Shown: in pieces, positions 43,706 to 52,945 of the stretch
Position numbering within the stretch: the first letter of the stretch is position 1
Layout: every line of letters begins with the position of its first letter
Translations under genes and position numbers: made by a program
DNA from: Pedobacter sp. L105
GTDB lineage: Bacteria; Bacteroidota; Bacteroidia; Sphingobacteriales; Sphingobacteriaceae
NCBI RefSeq assembly: GCF_009765875.1
Contig: NZ_LMUP01000016.1
Span: forward strand, 128,534 to 192,533
Direction: 5' to 3'
DNA length: 64,000 nt
The notes under the pieces: model-generated
What the model was told of the DNA's origin: nothing
Databases searched by the model: none
The model's input: only the letters and a program-made list of their open reading frames with translations

Positions 43706-44326
43706 TTAGCTGTTCACCACAACCACAGCCTGCCCCACGTAAACACGACTCTCCAATTGCTCCACCAGCCACATTGCCAGATCAGCTCTCGTAATCATAT
43801 GGCCCACTTCTCCCTTTACTAAAACCCGTACCTCCCCTGTCACATTCCCGTCGGTTAAAACAGGTGGACGCGAAATTATCCAGTCAAGTCCGCTTTCGCG
43901 AACAATCGCCTCCATTGCAGTCTTATCGGCTGTAATTCCACGTAAAAATGTCGGCACTAACAAGTAGCGATACCACCATGGTGATTGTTTTGCGCTCTCA
44001 GCCACTCCCATTGCAGATACTACCAGCAACAGGCCAGTCACAGACTTCTTCATTGCGGAAACAATGTTTTGCATTGCTTCACGCTCCAGCGTCTGGTTCA
44101 TCCACGGTGCATTTCCACCGATACATACTATCACAGCATCCTGAAGATGCATAGCATACTGCACACGCTCAGCATCTAAAGCATCACCTGGAATAACTCG
44201 TACGCCAATCGGGAAGGACAAACCGACATGACGTACCAGCACGCTCACGTCATGCCCCATCGCAATAGCCTGGTTCATCACTAATCTGCCAGTCCTGCCA
44301 TTTGCCCCAAGCAAAAGAACCTTCAT
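43706..44326 (-). CDS. NAD(P)-binding (NmrA/atypical SDR) protein, likely acquired
   Basis: The 206-residue atypical SDR has the Rossmann motif LLLGANGRTGRLVMNQAI at 4-21 and VVSAMGVAESAK, and lacks the classical YxxxK. Such proteins act as NAD(P)H-dependent reductases or redox sensors. The start is preceded by AAGGAAAAGGAG, a strong Shine-Dalgarno sequence unlike neighbouring genes. Its base composition is visibly richer in GC, with frequent third-position G and C. These signs, and its place just after a tRNA cluster, point to transfer from a proteobacterium-like source. Confidence 0.82.
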   Translation of the reverse strand: MKVLLLGANGRTGRLVMNQAIAMGHDVSVLVRHVGLSFPIGVRVIPGDALDAERVQYAMHLQDAVIVCIGGNAPWMNQTLEREAMQNIVSAMKKSVTGLLLVVSAMGVAESAKQSPWWYRYLLVPTFLRGITADKTAMEAIVRESGLDWIISRPPVLTDGNVTGEVRVLVKGEVGHMITRADLAMWLVEQLESRVYVGQAVVVVNS

Positions 44327-44423
44327 AGCAAATCTCCTTTTCCTTCATCTTTTACACTAGAGAAACCTTCAAATACACACATAAATTATTATTTAATAAA
44401 ATTCATAAACACCAGTCTGAATA

Positions 44424-44447
44424 TGATATGATTATTTGATCATATCA
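44424..44447. promoter_or_regulatory. Inverted repeat upstream of the acquired NAD(P)-binding gene
   Basis: TGATATGAT and ATCATATCA are perfect 9-bp arms with a 6-nt spacer, about 100 nt upstream of the gene start at 44326. The size suits a dimeric repressor operator. Confidence 0.45.
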
Positions 44448-44500
44448 AAGTAATACGCGTCGTTAAGCGCGTGAAGTCAATAAATTAAAAATAGCTGCCC

Positions 44501-45406
44501 TTAATTGAGGTTGCGATAATTGCTCGGAGAATAACCTGTCTTTTGCTTGAACAGCCGGGTAAAATGTGGTGGATTCTCAAAACCAAGCATGTAAGCTATT
44601 TCACTAACGGATTTGCCAGTACTCAATAATAAAGCTTTTGCCTTATCAAGCAACTGTAAGTGAATATGTTCCTGTGTTGTTTTTCCAGTAAACTTTTGCA
44701 GAAGATCCGAAAGATAGTTTGGTGATAGATTCAACTGTTCGGCAAATCTTTTCACCCCCGGAAGCCCAATGTTTATCAGTGTATCCTGTGCAAAATGATC
44801 TTTCAATAATCTTTCGAAAGCCTGTACCACATCAGTGTTAACTTTTTCACGGGTGTAAAATTGACGGTCATAGAAGCGGCTGCAATAATTCAGCAACATT
44901 TCGATGTTATTCTGGATTAAGGTTTGTGTATGCTTATCCACATTTTGACCACATTCCTGTTCAATCTTTTTTACACAGTCGAACAAAGCAAGCTTTTCCT
45001 CTTCGGAGACGTGCAGAGCCTCATTTGATTCATAATTAAAAAAGGAATATTGCCCCATCCTTTGACCAAGCGGAGAATGATGAATCAGATCCGGATGAAA
45101 AAACAGTGCCCAGCCTTCTTCAAGTGACTGGGCAGATATCGGTTTGGTTGCCTGTCCTGGTGCAGTAAACATGAGCGAGCCCTCGCTAAAGTCGTAATAC
45201 GAGCGGCCATACCGTAACACACCACTGAATTTTTTGCAGAAAATGGTATAAAAGTCCAGCCGGTAGGAAAGCCCGCTTCTATCCCCTTGAAAATGGTGTT
45301 TTGTTAAATCAATAACAGTAACCAGAGGATGACGCGGTTTACCGCAACCCCATAATTCATGCACCTCGCTAATTGTTTGAACGTCAATATATTTTTCCTG
45401 CATCAC
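44501..45406 (-). CDS. AraC-family transcriptional regulator
   Basis: The 301-residue protein has a cupin-like sensory half (about 20-150: GSLMFTAPGQATKP) and a C-terminal pair of helix-turn-helix motifs (about 200-301: GVKRFAEQLNLSPNYLSDLL, and SVSEIAYMLGFENPPHFTRL), ending in the AraC signature KQKTGYSPSNYR. It begins 34 nt after the SDR stop on the same strand. Two direct repeats spaced 21 bp apart before the SDR gene are a likely binding site. The ligand is unknown. Confidence 0.9.
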   Translation of the reverse strand: MMQEKYIDVQTISEVHELWGCGKPRHPLVTVIDLTKHHFQGDRSGLSYRLDFYTIFCKKFSGVLRYGRSYYDFSEGSLMFTAPGQATKPISAQSLEEGWALFFHPDLIHHSPLGQRMGQYSFFNYESNEALHVSEEEKLALFDCVKKIEQECGQNVDKHTQTLIQNNIEMLLNYCSRFYDRQFYTREKVNTDVVQAFERLLKDHFAQDTLINIGLPGVKRFAEQLNLSPNYLSDLLQKFTGKTTQEHIHLQLLDKAKALLLSTGKSVSEIAYMLGFENPPHFTRLFKQKTGYSPSNYRNLN

Positions 45407-45440
45407 AACTCAATTAAATCACAACCCAATGGGCAATTTA

Positions 45441-46256
45441 CTAATTTACAAAACGATCACGCATTATCTTTATGAAATCCTGATCGCTGTTTTCATATTT
45501 TGTATCGATATAAAACTGGGCATCCTCGCCGACAACATAGCGTAATTGTGCTTTTTCGTCGGTTGCAGCCTCGTATATCGAATGGGCAACATCCTCAGGT
45601 GTAGCTTTTGGCAAATGTCCTGTGGTTGATTGATAGCGCCCAAAAAAATTGCCCATTATTGGATTGTACTCCAGAATTTCGTTTTTAATCATTTCCAGGC
45701 CATTTCTGAAATTAGTAGCTACGCCACCTGGTTCGATAATTTTAACGGAGATGCCAAATGCAGAAACTTCGTGTGAAAGCGATTCTGAAAATCCTTCAAC
45801 CGCAAATTTGCTGCTGTTATATAAACTGCCGAAAGGCAATCCGATCTGACCTCCAAAGGAAGATATATTAATGATGTGACCGCTACCCTGCTTCCGCATT
45901 AGTGGCAACACAGCACTCGTCACATCCATCAGCCCAAATACATTAACGGCATATTGCTTGCGAATTTGTTCTGGTGTAGCAGACTCAAAAACACCCATCA
46001 AACCGAAGCCCGCATTGTTCACCAATACATCTATGCCTCCAAAATGTTGGATAGCCGCTTTTATAGCATTTTGAATTGATTCTGGTTCCTGTACATCTAA
46101 GCGGATTACCAATACATTTTCTAATTCACCAAGTTCCTGTTCGTCTTCAGGTGATCGCATTGTTGCAACTACGTTCCAGCCTTTTTCCTGAAATAACCTG
46201 GCGGTTTCCCTGCCGAACCCTGACGATGCTCCTGTGATAATTACTGTTTTACTCAT
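45441..46256 (-). CDS. Short-chain dehydrogenase/reductase
   Basis: The 271-residue classical SDR (start ATG 46256; the open frame reaches 46280) has TGASSGFGRETARLF near 8-22, NNAGFG near 85, NISSFGGQIG with the catalytic Ser, and YNSSK as YxxxK. The C-terminal part resembles oxidoreductases of the retinol dehydrogenase-like SDR group. It is the first gene of an SDR-araC pair and probably the regulated target. Confidence 0.88.
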   Translation of the reverse strand: MSKTVIITGASSGFGRETARLFQEKGWNVVATMRSPEDEQELGELENVLVIRLDVQEPESIQNAIKAAIQHFGGIDVLVNNAGFGLMGVFESATPEQIRKQYAVNVFGLMDVTSAVLPLMRKQGSGHIINISSFGGQIGLPFGSLYNSSKFAVEGFSESLSHEVSAFGISVKIIEPGGVATNFRNGLEMIKNEILEYNPIMGNFFGRYQSTTGHLPKATPEDVAHSIYEAATDEKAQLRYVVGEDAQFYIDTKYENSDQDFIKIMRDRFVN

Positions 46257-46654
46257 GATATTATTCTTTTGTTTATACAAAGATGCGGGCTACAGTTAAT
46301 GCTGGCTTACCCGATTCTTTGGATCACTTACCCGTTTTACGGTTTGATCGAATTATATATAAAACAAATTTGCCATCAAACCTGCCAATCAACCCAACAA
46401 CTCAATTAAATCACTTTAAATCAGCTATATAAATACAAAAAATCAAAATTTTGAGAAAAGATCTTGTTTTGAATTTATTAATTATATAATTTCAAATAAC
46501 CAATATAAACCTGTCTTTTAATGCTCTCATAATAAGATACATACAAGATAAATTTTACCTATTTATCCGAAAAAATATACTTAATGTGATATAAAAGATT
46601 GATTGATTATTTAATTTTTAATTATTAACCTCTTTATTCAATTATTTTATTTAT
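46257..46654. promoter_or_regulatory. Divergent regulatory region with paired direct repeats
   Basis: A 398-nt, very AT-rich spacer. CTTACCCG occurs at 46306-46313 and again at 46327-46334, exactly 21 bp apart. This is two helical turns, as at AraC-type sites. On the reverse strand CATCTTTG (46285-46278) is close to the -7 consensus, so the repeats would cover the -33 position of the SDR promoter. For the forward gene at 46655 no clear promoter was found. Confidence 0.5.
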
Positions 46655-47662
46655 ATGCATTTTTTTGATGTATTCCCATTTGAATCATACGATGGTTTTA
46701 AATGCAATTTATGGAGATTACAACCTGCTAAAAGCCCAACAAAAGGTCCTGTTTTATTAGTGCATGGTGCAGGTGTAAGAAGTAATATTTTCAATGCCCC
46801 AAATGATAAAAATCTTCTTGATGCCTTAACCGAAGCTGGCTATGATGTGTGGCTGGAAAACTGGCGCGGAAGCATGGAATGTGAAAATAATGAATGGAAC
46901 CTTGATATTGTTGCAGACAACGATCATCCTGCTGCTGTAGAAGAAGTATGCAGATTAACAGGATACTCAACTATAAAAGCGATCATTCATTGTCAGGGAT
47001 CAACCAGTTTTATGATCTCTGCAATAAAAGGACTGATACCACAGGTTACAACGATTATCAGCAATGCCGTCTCCTTACATCCTGTAGTGTCCCGGGCTTC
47101 AGAAATAAAAATAAAAGGCCTTGTCCCGATAGTTAAATTGATGACCAGTTACCTCAATCCACACTGGGGAGATGAGGCGCCTGATCTGAAATCAAAACTA
47201 TTTCGCTCACTGGTTAACCTTACACACCGGGAAAATGACACCAGCGTAGGCAAATTCGTAAGTTTTACCTATGGCGTTGGCCATCCGGCTTTATGGGAAC
47301 TCAATAACCTGACCGATACCACCAAAAATTGGATAAGGGAAGAATTTGGCTATGTCCCGATGTCGTTCTTCGATCATATTACAAAATGTATTACTGCAGG
47401 TGCACTCGTATCTGCTGATGGAAAGATCAATTATAGCACATCGGCACCAAAAACAAATGCCCGTTTTGCATTTTTTGCCGGTAAGCTGAACAAGTGTTTT
47501 CGAAGCGCCAGTCAGGTAAATACGTTCAACTTCTTTGATGCTTACCAGCCTGACTACCATAAGTTATATCTCTATGATACCTATAGCCACCTGGATATTT
47601 TTATGGGTAAAAATGCATACAAAGACATTTTCCCCGCTATGATCTACGAACTCAAAAACTAA
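46655..47662 (+). CDS. Alpha/beta hydrolase of the GMC-linked family, Cys in nucleophile position
   Basis: The 335-residue protein has the alpha/beta hydrolase fold: oxyanion region GPVLLVHGAGVRSNIF near 31-46, strand and helix YDVWLENWRGSMEC, and nucleophile elbow HCQGS at 112-116. Here Cys113 sits where Ser is usual. A probable catalytic His is H312 in YSHLD. Similar domains occur fused to cholesterol oxidase-like GMC proteins in other bacteria; here the GMC gene is separate, eight genes down. It is the first gene of the cluster. The substrate is probably a lipid ester or lactone, by inference. Confidence 0.75.
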   Translation: MHFFDVFPFESYDGFKCNLWRLQPAKSPTKGPVLLVHGAGVRSNIFNAPNDKNLLDALTEAGYDVWLENWRGSMECENNEWNLDIVADNDHPAAVEEVCRLTGYSTIKAIIHCQGSTSFMISAIKGLIPQVTTIISNAVSLHPVVSRASEIKIKGLVPIVKLMTSYLNPHWGDEAPDLKSKLFRSLVNLTHRENDTSVGKFVSFTYGVGHPALWELNNLTDTTKNWIREEFGYVPMSFFDHITKCITAGALVSADGKINYSTSAPKTNARFAFFAGKLNKCFRSASQVNTFNFFDAYQPDYHKLYLYDTYSHLDIFMGKNAYKDIFPAMIYELKN

Positions 47663-47672
47663 AACAAATATA

Positions 47673-48563
47673 ATGGGAATACCAAAAAGGATTAAGAATT
47701 ATAGCGGACGTTATGCTTTAGTAGACGGGGTGCCGTTTACCATGCCGGTCGCGACTAAAAATTCACCTGCTTTAATGGCTGCTTTTTTATGCGATTATGA
47801 TAAAGCAAATCAACTATTACCGGGCAATGAACTACATGCAGTAAAATACATCAATGGCAAAGCCATTTTCATGGTCACTGTGATCAATTACCTCCATACC
47901 AATATTGGTAAATACATTGAATACAGTATTGCTATTGCCTGTACAAGAGGGCCAAAACCAGCACCAAGAATGTTGCCGGCGGTTTTCATGAAACACTATC
48001 ACACCGGCCAATATATATTGGAACTGCCGGTAAGTACAGAAGTTTCTGTAAAAGGCGGAAAAGGAATTTGGGGAATGCCCAAACACCAGGCAAACCTCGA
48101 CTTCAAAATCACTGACAACCAGGTATCTGCCCAGTATGAACTTGATGGCAAATTTGCCTTTCGGATAGAAATAGATAAACCTAATAGTTGCAATTTCCCG
48201 CTAAATGTAGGTACGGTAAATTACAGTCACTTCCGCAATATGCTGATGGCCTCCAATATCTATTTTGATGCCAAAGCAGGTATTAAAATAGGTAAAAAAG
48301 CTAAAGGCAGTTTATATATAGGTGATCATCCGCGTACTGCATACATGCGGGATCTGGAAATTGAAAGCAACCCTCTTTTTACGGCTTTTATGCCCAATGC
48401 AAACGGTGTTTTAGACGACCATTTTGAATGCTGGTTTATGACCTACGACAATAAACCACAGAACGTTACCCCCGAAGATTTTTCAAGCGTGATCGACCTT
48501 AAACTCAATGAAGACTGGCTTCCTTCACCAACTATTACTGATTATGAAAAATTCAAAATATAA
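47673..48563 (+). CDS. Acetoacetate decarboxylase-family protein
   Basis: The 296-residue protein follows the ADC fold. It has VDGVPFTMPVATKN near 18-31, VKYINGKAIFMVTVINY, and the core GGKGIWGMPKHQANLDF near 128-144, which corresponds to the xGxPK segment of the family (Lys137). ADC enzymes use a Schiff-base lysine to decarboxylate beta-keto acids; many relatives have other aldolase- or cyclase-like roles. The gap to the hydrolase gene is 10 nt and the next gene follows 3 nt later, so it is part of the operon. A beta-keto acid made by the GMC oxidase is a plausible substrate. Confidence 0.78.
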   Translation: MGIPKRIKNYSGRYALVDGVPFTMPVATKNSPALMAAFLCDYDKANQLLPGNELHAVKYINGKAIFMVTVINYLHTNIGKYIEYSIAIACTRGPKPAPRMLPAVFMKHYHTGQYILELPVSTEVSVKGGKGIWGMPKHQANLDFKITDNQVSAQYELDGKFAFRIEIDKPNSCNFPLNVGTVNYSHFRNMLMASNIYFDAKAGIKIGKKAKGSLYIGDHPRTAYMRDLEIESNPLFTAFMPNANGVLDDHFECWFMTYDNKPQNVTPEDFSSVIDLKLNEDWLPSPTITDYEKFKI

Positions 48564-48566
48564 GCG

Positions 48567-49055
48567 ATGAAGACATATCTACTTACTATTAATAAAGCGG
48601 TTTTATTTGCCTGCCTTTCTATGTATTTCGGAACCGGATGGTCACTGGCATTATTCTCCTTTCCCATTGCACCAGACCTTACACCAGCAACCTACTACAA
48701 TCAGTTTGTTCCTCAGGTTACCGCGGCAACACACTTTTTTACTTACATGACCCAATTAATGATGTTATGCTCAGCAGTAATGATCATTGAAAAATTCAGA
48801 AGCCCCGAAAAGTGGTATCCCATCCTTATTCTTCTACTTATCATCATCACCACCGCCGTTACCATAGTTTATATTTTCCCTTACAACAACAGGATGGCAG
48901 CAGGTATAACTGATCCGGCAGAACTAAAAACTGTATTAAAAGCATGGATACACCTGAACATCCTGCGGGTCTGTATATGGACCGTGATGTGGCTGTTGAT
49001 GGTAGTGTACTATTCAGTTTTAGCTTTTCAATCCTCTAAAAATCCTCAATCATGA
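48567..49055 (+). CDS. DUF1772-like four-span membrane protein
   Basis: The 162-residue protein has four predicted spans (about 8-30, 55-75, 83-103 and 130-152). The conserved stretch NNRMAAGITDPAELKTVLKAW, continued by IHLNILRVCIW, resembles the DUF1772 (anthrone-oxygenase-like) family. If that relation holds, it could catalyse or assist a cofactor-free oxygenation; this is inference. Its stop overlaps the next start by 4 nt (ATGA). Confidence 0.6.
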   Translation: MKTYLLTINKAVLFACLSMYFGTGWSLALFSFPIAPDLTPATYYNQFVPQVTAATHFFTYMTQLMMLCSAVMIIEKFRSPEKWYPILILLLIIITTAVTIVYIFPYNNRMAAGITDPAELKTVLKAWIHLNILRVCIWTVMWLLMVVYYSVLAFQSSKNPQS

Positions 49056-49438
49056 AAAAATTCATCAGGTTAATTATCCTGCTCATTTCAATTACCACTG
49101 TTTTATCCGGACTCGTACAATTGATCCACACTGAATTTATACTCAGCCAGATCGGAGCAGAAATCACACCAGTAACCGTACAATTATTTGCCACCATAGC
49201 AATGTTTATGGTTTTATTCGGCGGCCTCATCATTCACGCACTTTACAGTGCACATTCAAATCGCGCAGCCTTTTTATGGGGGGCACTACAAAAACTTGGT
49301 GCTTCCATCGCAGTATTTATAGGGATACACCATCACCTGTTCCTGAGTAAAGCAGCATTGGTTGCTTCCTTTGATTTACTGTCAGCTATTCTATTTTTTA
49401 TCTACCTCTTACTTACTAAAAATGAAGATCATCAATAA
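49052..49438 (+). CDS. Four-span membrane protein, unknown
   Basis: The 128-residue hydrophobic protein has four predicted spans (about 5-25, 40-65, 72-95 and 100-122), with a polar FIGIHHHLFLSK segment carrying three consecutive His residues near the third loop. I do not recognise a family with confidence. It overlaps the genes before (4 nt) and after (17 nt), so its translation is coupled to theirs and it probably forms part of a membrane complex with them. Confidence 0.65.
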   Translation: MKKFIRLIILLISITTVLSGLVQLIHTEFILSQIGAEITPVTVQLFATIAMFMVLFGGLIIHALYSAHSNRAAFLWGALQKLGASIAVFIGIHHHLFLSKAALVASFDLLSAILFFIYLLLTKNEDHQ

Positions 49439-49850
49439 CATCAGTTTTTACGCTTACTGTCTTTTTCTGGTATTAATTGGAGGCGTGCTCGGCCTATTGG
49501 TCCCCAAATGGGGTCCTCTAAGTTTTGAAGTGTACGCAACCACCATATTTAAAACAAACATCGACCATGAATCAATGGCAAGCGCACTCAATCAATACCG
49601 CTTCATGAAAAGCGTTGAGTTTGGATTCGGTCTCTTTGGCCTTCTTTTCAGACAGGAGATCTATACGCAGAAAAAATTCAATTACTTTTTTCTGGGCATT
49701 ATGCTGCTCGGAACACTGGAACGTATACTCTCCTATTTTGTCGACGGAAAGCCAAGGCCTGCCTACATCTTCTTTATTTTTTTAGAGCTGTCCATCTGGT
49801 TGATCATTCTGCTCTATTCAAGGGTAACGCTTAAAAACAAAAGACTATAA
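49422..49850 (+). CDS. DUF4345-like four-span membrane protein
   Basis: The 142-residue protein (start ATG 49422; an upstream TTG at 49362 is unlikely) has four predicted spans. The pattern LNQYRFMKSVEFGFGLFGLL, followed later by LERILSYFVDGKPRPAYIFF, resembles DUF4345. The function is unknown. It overlaps the previous gene by 17 nt, and the patatin gene follows after 2 nt. Confidence 0.6.
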   Translation: MKIINNISFYAYCLFLVLIGGVLGLLVPKWGPLSFEVYATTIFKTNIDHESMASALNQYRFMKSVEFGFGLFGLLFRQEIYTQKKFNYFFLGIMLLGTLERILSYFVDGKPRPAYIFFIFLELSIWLIILLYSRVTLKNKRL

Positions 49851-49852
49851 AC

Positions 49853-51241
49853 ATGTTTTCAAAAGATAAGCGTTCCCTGATCCTTGCCGGTGGTGGTGTG
49901 CGCCTTGCTTACCACGCCGGGGTGCTGATCGCGTTGGAGGAAGCCGGCATCAGCTTTAATCACGTAGATGGCACATCAGGAGGTATTTTTGGTACGGCAA
50001 TGCTTGCATCGGGCATTACACCTAAAGAAACCGCCGTACGATGGAGAAAGTTAAATCTCAAAGGATTTATGTCGGCAATGCCTCTAAAGGATTATCTCAG
50101 TCAGCATACCTTGTCTGCGCTGGGCAGTGCAAACGGCATACGTAAAAGAATATTCCCGGCCTTGGGGATCAACGCGAAAAAGATAAATGAAAACACAGCC
50201 TTCGACGCCACTTTTAACGTCTGCAACTTCTCTAAAAAAACTATTGAATGTATAGACGGGAAGGCTGTAAATGAAGACTACCTGATTGCCGGCATGTCAC
50301 TTCCCATTTTTATGCCGGCTATTCAGATCAATAACAACTGGTATACAGATGCGGTATGGATTAAAGATGCGAACCTTACGGAAGCGGTAAACCGCGGTGC
50401 TGAGGAGATATGGCTGGTATGGTGCATCGGAAATACAAGTGAATATTTAAATGGTTCCTTCAATCAATATGTACATATGATTGAAATCAGTGCCAATGGT
50501 GGCCTCTTTGCAGAAATTGAGTGGCTCCGTCAGGTCAATACCAGCAACATACAAAATGGGTTGCAGCCTGTCACCTTACGGATCATTAAACCTGAATATG
50601 CACTGCCATTAGATCCCGACTTCCTCTTCAATAAAATAAATGCGGATACGCTGATCAACATGGGTTATGCAGATACCCGGCGATACTTAGCCACTGACGA
50701 AATATTTGACACTGATAAAACCGTGGATCAATCTTCCGGAATGAAAACCGCAGCGGCAAGTCTTCACTTCAGACAGCAGTTTAGAGGCAAAATCGTTATA
50801 GAAGGCCAAAAATGTGCTGTCACCATAAACCTGTCCTTTTTCATTAGAGAGATAAACAAGGAATATGTCTATCAGCAATATGCTTCTATTTCTATTGATC
50901 AGGGCGATTTAATATCCGGATTTGAAAACACCCTTACCATTAGTCGGGCAGCAACAATTAATAGTGAATTTAAATTCAACTACCACTCGGTAAACTATAC
51001 GGTCTGCATAAAAATGCAACTGAACAGTATAGTTGATCTGGTTCTTGGCCTTGATAACAAAACTGCGATGGTCAATATCGGTTCAGACGAAACACAAGGA
51101 AAGGAAGCGCTATTTATTCAGCCTGCCATCAACCGCATAAAAAATGCCTTTTACCTCAACGTCAATGCAGATACCGGCTGGTATGGAAAAATAAAAATAA
51201 AGCACAAATTATTATCAAACCTCTTTAATCAAAAAAAATGA
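49853..51241 (+). CDS. Patatin-like phospholipase
   Basis: The 462-residue protein has a patatin domain at about 8-190: oxyanion loop GGGVRLAYHAGVL at 13-25, catalytic Ser42 in GTSGG, and the dyad Asp near 166 in NNWYTDAVWIKDANL. There the usual DGG/DGA is changed to DAV. The remaining 250 residues are a beta-rich region of unknown type. Patatins are acyl hydrolases acting on phospholipids and other lipid esters. It overlaps the metallophosphoesterase gene by 4 nt. Confidence 0.8.
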   Translation: MFSKDKRSLILAGGGVRLAYHAGVLIALEEAGISFNHVDGTSGGIFGTAMLASGITPKETAVRWRKLNLKGFMSAMPLKDYLSQHTLSALGSANGIRKRIFPALGINAKKINENTAFDATFNVCNFSKKTIECIDGKAVNEDYLIAGMSLPIFMPAIQINNNWYTDAVWIKDANLTEAVNRGAEEIWLVWCIGNTSEYLNGSFNQYVHMIEISANGGLFAEIEWLRQVNTSNIQNGLQPVTLRIIKPEYALPLDPDFLFNKINADTLINMGYADTRRYLATDEIFDTDKTVDQSSGMKTAAASLHFRQQFRGKIVIEGQKCAVTINLSFFIREINKEYVYQQYASISIDQGDLISGFENTLTISRAATINSEFKFNYHSVNYTVCIKMQLNSIVDLVLGLDNKTAMVNIGSDETQGKEALFIQPAINRIKNAFYLNVNADTGWYGKIKIKHKLLSNLFNQKK

Positions 51242-52944
51242 AACCCTACAAACCTTCAAAAATGGTAAACTGGTTTGAACCAGGAATGCTTTTTCAAACA
51301 GGTTTACGTTCTGTTGTTTCGGCACTTTTTGGCAACTATGCAGACCGGCGCGAAACGGAAGCTGCCTTGTCGCCTTTAAGTGACGAAGGATGGGAAGAGT
51401 ACCAAAAAGAATATGCTGGTAGACAGGAAATCTGGATTGACTATATCTGTGACACGGGTGATGGTTTTAACCCTACTTTCTCCGTGGCTTCACTCGCCGC
51501 ACAGAAAGACTTAAAAGTTCATCTTCCCGATGACAGCGAAAAAATATTGCCGCGCGGTAAGCTGCTGCTGCTTGGAGGCGACCAGGTTTACCCTACTCCT
51601 GCGGGAGGCTTGTACAAACAAAAATTCAGTATTCCCTTTCAGTCCGCTTTACCAGAAAATAGTGTAAAAGACGATATCCCTCACTTATATGCTATCCCCG
51701 GCAACCACGACTGGTATGACGGTCTGAGTGGTTTTCTAAAATTATTCTGTCAGCAAAGAATGATTGGCAACTGGCAAACCAAACAGCCCAGAAGTTATTT
51801 TGCACGACCCTTACCAAACAATTACTGGATATGGGCCACAGACATTCAGCTTAATGAAGATATCGACAAACCGCAGTTGGACTACTTTCTGGAAATTGCC
51901 ACCAATCATATGCAACCGAACAGTAAAGTAATCCTCATCACCGCAGAACCCGCCTGGATTTACAAAGAACTGGTTAAGGATGACACCAGCTATGATCGCT
52001 TCCGTTTTTTTATCGACTTCTATATTACAGGATTCAAGGTAAATGATGTGAAAAGGGGCTACCAGATAGCTACAATCATCACTGGCGACTTACACCATTA
52101 CTCGCATTACTGCACAGACGACAGCGGACTGGAGGCCAATCATTATTTTGGCGCCGGAGGTGGTGGCGCATTTTTGCACCTCACACATAACCTGCCGCAG
52201 AAACTCAATAAAGTAAAACAAAATTTAAAACTTCACGCCACTTTCCCCGACAGGGCACAGTCGTACAAACTGCTCACGGGCAATCTCCTTTTCTTTATTA
52301 AAAACCGGTATTTTTCAGCATTGCTGGGTGGCATTTACCTTTTGTTTTTTTGGTTACTAAGAAGCTCGGACAGCAGCACTTTATCATTTTCCTGTCAGCA
52401 TTCCTTTGCAAATTTCAGCATTTATCTGGGTAATGTCCTGATCAATACACCCTTTTTAAGTGTCCTTTCCATTTCGCTGATTGCCGGCTTCTGGAAATTT
52501 ACAGATACTACATCTTACGCCAGAGGAGTTCAATGGTTCGGCGCGCTGCATGGTCTGCTGCAATGTATATCCATCTATGCCATGATATGGCTAATGGCCC
52601 AGCTGCCCTGCTTACATACTACTTTTGGCATCGCCGCATTCTTAATCATGCTGGTAGCAGCCGGTGGAATATGGGGTGGCTTTATCATGGGGATATATTT
52701 ATTCTTGTCCAACATCCTGTTTGGCAATCATATCAATGAGGCTTCCTCGTCCCTGGCCTGCGAAGATTATAAATGTTTTCTTAAGCTACACATCAACCAG
52801 GAAGGATTGACCATTTACCCAATCGGCATAAAAAAAGCAACAAAAAAATGGAGCATTGTCAATTATGCCAACGGTGTTTCAATTAAGGGCGAGCTGCCCG
52901 AAATTCATCTGATTGAAAAACCAGTCTTTATAAAAAGCAACTAA
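51238..52944 (+). CDS. Metallophosphoesterase with C-terminal membrane region
   Basis: The 568-residue protein has a calcineurin-like domain at about 60-320 with LLLGGDQVYPTPAGG, AIPGNHDWYDGLSG, ITGDLHHYSHY and FGAGGGGAFLH. The first Asp motif appears as YICDTGDGFNP near 69. Four to five membrane spans follow at about 350-500, then a soluble tail. The layout suggests a phosphatase held at the membrane, acting on a lipid or polyprenyl phosphate. The GMC gene starts one base after its stop. Substrate not determined. Confidence 0.78.
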   Translation: MKPYKPSKMVNWFEPGMLFQTGLRSVVSALFGNYADRRETEAALSPLSDEGWEEYQKEYAGRQEIWIDYICDTGDGFNPTFSVASLAAQKDLKVHLPDDSEKILPRGKLLLLGGDQVYPTPAGGLYKQKFSIPFQSALPENSVKDDIPHLYAIPGNHDWYDGLSGFLKLFCQQRMIGNWQTKQPRSYFARPLPNNYWIWATDIQLNEDIDKPQLDYFLEIATNHMQPNSKVILITAEPAWIYKELVKDDTSYDRFRFFIDFYITGFKVNDVKRGYQIATIITGDLHHYSHYCTDDSGLEANHYFGAGGGGAFLHLTHNLPQKLNKVKQNLKLHATFPDRAQSYKLLTGNLLFFIKNRYFSALLGGIYLLFFWLLRSSDSSTLSFSCQHSFANFSIYLGNVLINTPFLSVLSISLIAGFWKFTDTTSYARGVQWFGALHGLLQCISIYAMIWLMAQLPCLHTTFGIAAFLIMLVAAGGIWGGFIMGIYLFLSNILFGNHINEASSSLACEDYKCFLKLHINQEGLTIYPIGIKKATKKWSIVNYANGVSIKGELPEIHLIEKPVFIKSN

Positions 52945-52945
52945 A

